From NCBI GenBank assembly GCA_900546845.1, contig UREK01000041.1, positions 1-13,032 on the forward strand: DNA of 13,032 nt. The letters run 5' to 3'. Numbering within the stretch: position 1 is the stretch's first letter; each line of letters starts with the position of its first letter. This DNA is from an uncultured Eubacteriales bacterium (lineage in GTDB: Bacteria; Bacillota; Clostridia; Christensenellales; CAG-138). This document shows, in pieces, positions 10,643-13,032 of this stretch. The notes under the pieces are model-generated. The model searched no databases. It was not told the DNA's origin and saw only the letters and a list, made by a program, of their open reading frames with translations. Position numbers and translations under genes: made by a program.

Positions 10643-11920
10643 ATGAAGAAATACAGGCTTTTCGCCGCTCTGCTCGCAGCGTTTCTCTGCCTCTGCACCG
10701 GCTGCGGCAGCCTTACAAATGCGCCCAGCACAGAAACGCCCGGCATGGCTGCTCCCCCGGCAACAGACAGCCCAAATGCAACGCCTGGCGAGACGCCGGA
10801 ACCCGCAGACGTCCGCTATGGAGCCCGGACAAACACCATATATTTTCCGGAAGGCTCTGCGGAAGCGGACGCGGAATATATCCTGACATACCGGCTGCCC
10901 GTGTTCATGCCGGAGGAGCTCAACTGCGCGGCGCTTAATGCGGCGCTTGCGCTGTATGAGGAAGAGCTGACCGAGCGCGTGCGCACGGAACGTCTCCCGC
11001 TGGCCGACCGCGCGGAGGGCGATCCCGCCCCCTGCACAAGCGTGGATTTTGAAGCCTCGTATGCGGGCGGATATTGGAGCATCCGCCTGTTTGAAACGGC
11101 AGTTTACGGTGCGGAGCAGGAGACGATCCCCTTTGTGCTTGTATTGGACGAATCAGGCAACGAGCAATCCTTTGCCGCCATCTCCGGCCAATACGAGGCG
11201 GACATGCTCGTGGCGCAGCAAATTTATAACGCCATCGACCAAAACTCGGAAGCCTATTTCGGCGACGTCACGCCGGAGGATGTGCGCCTTGCGCTCGACC
11301 TTATGAACGGCTTTGCGGTCACGGAAACGGGGTATGATATTTTCATCCGCGCGGGCGCGCTCGCGCCGGAGGAAGCGGGTACGCTTACGTTCGCTGTCCC
11401 GCGTGCGGCGCTCTACCCGGACTGCGTTGGCGAAGCGCTCTCCGCCGTGGAATATGAAGCGCTCCTGCCCGCGCTGCGCGCGATTGCAGCGGCATGCGCC
11501 CCGAATTACGAAGGCTTTGTGGACGGCTCCCCCTCCGCTTATACCGCAAGCGCCTTTTTGACGCAGCTGTTCACCACGGGCAGCGAGGACGCCGCCTGGG
11601 TAGACGTGCCTGCCGAAACATATGAGGCCGCGTTCGCGGATCACTTTACCGGCACGTTTCCGGCGGATCTGACCGAATGGGGGGATGGAACGCTCCTTCA
11701 GGACGGCGCATACCGCGTACCGGTCCACCCGCGCGCCGCCTATGCGCTGCGCGTGGACGAAGCCGTGCGCACAGGCGAAACGCTCGTGCTTTACGGCATG
11801 CTGCTTTATGGGATCCCCGGCACAGAGGAAGCGGGTGAGCTTACCGCGCTCGTGCTAACCCTCACGGTAGACAGCAACGCGCCGCTTGGCTTCCGCTTCG
11901 TCTCCGTGGAGCTGATATAG
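10643..11920 (+). CDS. Probable lipoprotein with an RsiV/DUF3298-like region
   Basis: A 425-residue secreted protein. MKKYRLFAALLAAFLCLCTGC is a signal peptide with basic start and hydrophobic core ending in a lipobox-like CTGC; Cys21 would be lipidated, although Cys at the -3 position is unusual. Residues 24-56 are a Pro/Thr/Ala/Ser/Glu-rich linker typical of surface lipoproteins. The middle (about 75-255) has the look of the DUF3298 region found in RsiV-type anti-sigma factors and PdaC: SVDFEASYAGGYWSIRLFE, then FIRAGALAPEEAGTLTFAVP, which resembles the family's closing strand. Residues about 280-425 are a further domain I do not recognise. ATG 10643 has GGAGG upstream; the frame is open to 10604 but without a ribosome binding site. 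No sigma factor gene is adjacent, so a signalling role is unsupported. It appears monocistronic. Confidence 0.6.
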   Translation: MKKYRLFAALLAAFLCLCTGCGSLTNAPSTETPGMAAPPATDSPNATPGETPEPADVRYGARTNTIYFPEGSAEADAEYILTYRLPVFMPEELNCAALNAALALYEEELTERVRTERLPLADRAEGDPAPCTSVDFEASYAGGYWSIRLFETAVYGAEQETIPFVLVLDESGNEQSFAAISGQYEADMLVAQQIYNAIDQNSEAYFGDVTPEDVRLALDLMNGFAVTETGYDIFIRAGALAPEEAGTLTFAVPRAALYPDCVGEALSAVEYEALLPALRAIAAACAPNYEGFVDGSPSAYTASAFLTQLFTTGSEDAAWVDVPAETYEAAFADHFTGTFPADLTEWGDGTLLQDGAYRVPVHPRAAYALRVDEAVRTGETLVLYGMLLYGIPGTEEAGELTALVLTLTVDSNAPLGFRFVSVELI

Positions 11921-11943
11921 CCGATAAAATCAAAAGCGTTTCT

Positions 11944-11969
11944 CCGGGCAGCGCTGCAATGCTGCCCGG
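11944..11969. repeat. Intergenic hairpin after the lipoprotein gene
   Basis: CCGGGCAGC (11944-11952) pairs perfectly with GCTGCCCGG (11961-11969) across an 8-base loop, 23 bases after the lipoprotein stop. CTTCTGC follows, not a clean U-tract, so it may be an inefficient terminator or an mRNA 3'-end stabiliser. Confidence 0.5.
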
Positions 11970-11980
11970 CTTCTGCATAA

Positions 11981-12020
11981 AAAGGGGCATGGAAAGCCGA
12001 GCGGCTTCCCATGCCCCTTT
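11981..12020. terminator. Long bidirectional hairpin terminator
   Basis: Two 19-base arms (11981-11999 and 12002-12020) are complementary except for one A/C mismatch. The stem has AAA at its base on the left and TTT on the right, with more A's upstream (11979-11983 AAAAA), so it can act in both directions. It is the strongest hairpin in the region and probably ends the lipoprotein transcript. Confidence 0.7.
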
Positions 12021-12166
12021 ACCGGTTTGTATCTCATGCTTCACAAGGATGAAATTCCTATCCGTTTTTTCAACTCTTTCATCAGACATGCAGCTCCTGA
12101 TTGGCTGCATTATGGCATAAATCGAATTAGGGAAGTGCTCTTATCCATCATCATGCGGCGCGGCGC
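12021..12166. other. AT-richer intergenic stretch, no gene supported
   Basis: This part of the 327-base gap between the lipoprotein and the last gene is visibly less GC-rich than its surroundings. A 7-bp inverted repeat, ATGCAGC (12088-12094) / GCTGCAT (12104-12110), is the only structure seen. Frames are open on both strands but lack ribosome binding sites, recognisable protein features, or independence from the neighbouring hairpins. Confidence 0.4.
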
Positions 12167-12198
12167 AAAAACAGCGGCAGGCGAAATGTCTGCCGCTG
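12167..12198 (-). terminator. Rho-independent terminator of the truncated membrane-protein gene
   Basis: Minus-strand CAGCGGCAG (plus-strand 12190-12198), 9-base loop, CTGCCGCTG (plus-strand 12172-12180), then TTTTT (plus-strand 12167-12171). A perfect 9-bp stem about 50 bases after the stop codon. Confidence 0.85.
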
Positions 12199-12247
12199 AA
12201 ACCTATTTTATTGGTGCGCCGGAACGCGGCCCCGTTTGGACCTGCGT

Positions 12248-12982
12248 TTATTTCCTTGTGGGTGGGATGCGCGTGGTACCGTTATCCGGCGGGAGGCTGG
12301 TGCGGCTGCGGGGCAGCATGCCCGCGGCCTCAAGCGCCTGCTCGCGCAGCTTGCGCTCCCGGGCGGCGCGGCGGCGCGCGATGCGTTCCCGCTCCTTCTT
12401 CTCAAGCGCGGAAAGGATAACGAGCGCCACGCCTGCGACAACCGTCAGCACGGCGAGCACGATGAGCACTGTGCGCAGCGCGGAACTTACGGAGGAGCCG
12501 ACCTCCGCCACAAGGTCAGCCGGCGTTTCGATCGCGGGCGTTTCATCCGTAGAGGCGGCTGTGCCGACGTAATCTGCCGTAATGTAGGCGGTATAGGTGT
12601 AAAGATTGCCGGAGGGGTCGGCGATCTCGAGTGTAAAGGTCAGATCGCGCGGCGTGCCGACGTTCACCTTCTGGTTGATGGTCTGCGTGCCCGGCGCAAA
12701 GGTATCCAACCGGTAGATCTCGCCGTATTCGCTTTCCCGCAGCACCATGTCCTCCATGGTGAGGCTGCCGGTGTTCGTCACGGTGAAATTCACGGTGATG
12801 GATCCCGCGCTGTTGAGCGTCTCCACGACCGCAGCTGAAAAATCTATGCCGATGAGCGAAGGGTCGATGTATTTGCGTACGGCGTAGCTTTGCGTTTTGT
12901 CGGAATACTGCTGCCCTACGCCGTCCTCGCCCACGATGTTGAAGACAACGTTGCGCGCTTCGGTGGTGGGCACGGTGTAGGT
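12248..12982 (-). CDS. Single-pass membrane protein with extracellular Ig-like/CARDB-like domain (5' truncated)
   Basis: The last 244 residues of a larger cell-surface protein; the start is missing because the contig ends in adapter. An extracellular beta-rich region contains AGSITVNFTVTNTGSLTMED, of the kind seen in CARDB/DUF11-like and COG1361 S-layer-type domains. A Thr/Glu/Ala-rich spacer follows, then one hydrophobic helix (LRTVLIVLAVLTVVAGVALV, about 57-75 residues from the end). The tail is strongly basic and helical (EKKERERIARRRAARERKLREQ, written here in the order seen but split as EKKERERIARR and RAARERKLREQ), which fixes the topology with the C-terminus inside. No LPXTG motif or protease domain is visible in this part. 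A terminator follows. In automatic translations the first six residues come out as MCIRDS, which is adapter, not protein. Confidence 0.7.
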   Translation of the reverse strand, partial: TYTVPTTEARNVVFNIVGEDGVGQQYSDKTQSYAVRKYIDPSLIGIDFSAAVVETLNSAGSITVNFTVTNTGSLTMEDMVLRESEYGEIYRLDTFAPGTQTINQKVNVGTPRDLTFTLEIADPSGNLYTYTAYITADYVGTAASTDETPAIETPADLVAEVGSSVSSALRTVLIVLAVLTVVAGVALVILSALEKKERERIARRRAARERKLREQALEAAGMLPRSRTSLPPDNGTTRIPPTRK

Positions 12983-12983
12983 G

Positions 12984-13032
12984 CTGTCTCTTATACACAT
13001 CTGACGCTGCCGACGATATGCAGTGTGTAGAT
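12984..13032. other. Nextera/Tn5 sequencing adapter with i5 index (artefact)
   Basis: CTGTCTCTTATACACATCT (12984-13002) is the Tn5 mosaic end in the orientation found at read-through. GACGCTGCCGACGA (13003-13016) is the reverse complement of the Nextera Read 1 tail, TATGCAGT (13017-13024) is the reverse complement of index ACTGCATA (N506/S506), and GTGTAGAT (13025-13032) begins the reverse complement of the P5 primer. All parts are in the expected order without a gap, so this is library sequence left in the assembly. Confidence 0.98.

Noticed and set aside
11862..12110. A small minus-strand gene in the gap after the lipoprotein
   Set aside because: Its frame runs through the long terminator hairpin and into the lipoprotein gene's end, and it has no convincing ribosome binding site.
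12983..13000. Start codon of the last minus-strand gene, giving a 250-residue protein beginning MCIRDS
   Set aside because: The ATG is inside the Tn5 mosaic end of the sequencing adapter. The gene is 5' truncated.
12984..13002. A natural Tn5 transposon end
   Set aside because: The 19-base mosaic end is followed by the Nextera read tail, a known index and P5 bases, so it is library adapter rather than a mobile element.

Overview
The window reads as one assembled contig of a GC-rich (roughly 60%) low-redox Gram-positive, most likely an anaerobic member of the Clostridia from a gut-type community. This rests on strong AGGAGG ribosome binding sites, sigma-A promoters, a flavodiiron/rubredoxin oxygen-defence operon, a MurG-like diacylglycerol glycosyltransferase, a DhaS-type TetR regulator and Clostridia-type families such as the PF06541 membrane protein. 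The placement is inference; no rRNA or universal marker is present. The last 49 bases (12984-13032) are not biological. They are a Nextera/Tn5 sequencing adapter with a sample index, so the right edge is a library-insert end.

Left part (1-2210). A terminator of an off-contig gene is followed by an MmcQ/YjbR-family gene. It converges, with an 8-base gap, on a PF06541 membrane protein. That gene diverges from a TetR/DhaS-type regulator across a 193-base region with good promoters in both directions and an inverted repeat that could be an operator.

Middle left (2287-4654). A two-gene operon overlapping by 4 bases (ATGA) encodes a CrtO-family acyltransferase-like membrane protein and an MGDG-synthase-like glycosyltransferase, suggesting synthesis of an acylated glycolipid. 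A terminator separates it from dut (dUTPase), which has its own promoter.

Middle (4675-7084). An oxygen/NO-defence operon: a 617-residue flavodiiron protein fused to a flavin-reductase domain and a short rubredoxin, followed by a stand-alone rubredoxin. A perfect palindrome sits where an activator would bind, upstream of a promoter with a good -10 and poor -35. The operon ends in a 245-base nest of hairpins bracketed by two near-identical terminators.

Right part (7152-13032). A permease gene and a beta-lactamase-fold serine hydrolase gene form a minus-strand operon, divergent from a LysR regulator. Then come a probable lipoprotein with a possible RsiV/DUF3298-like region, a hairpin-rich intergenic region, and the 3' part of a minus-strand gene for a single-pass membrane protein with an extracellular repeat-like domain, cut off by the adapter.

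I found no CRISPR array, transposase, integrase, phage gene or convincing new multi-gene defence system. The most notable biological items are the FprA-Hrb-type fusion with its upstream palindrome, the CrtO/MGDG-synthase pair, the leaderless serine hydrolase without an evident general-base Glu, and the hairpin nest. The most important practical item is the adapter.
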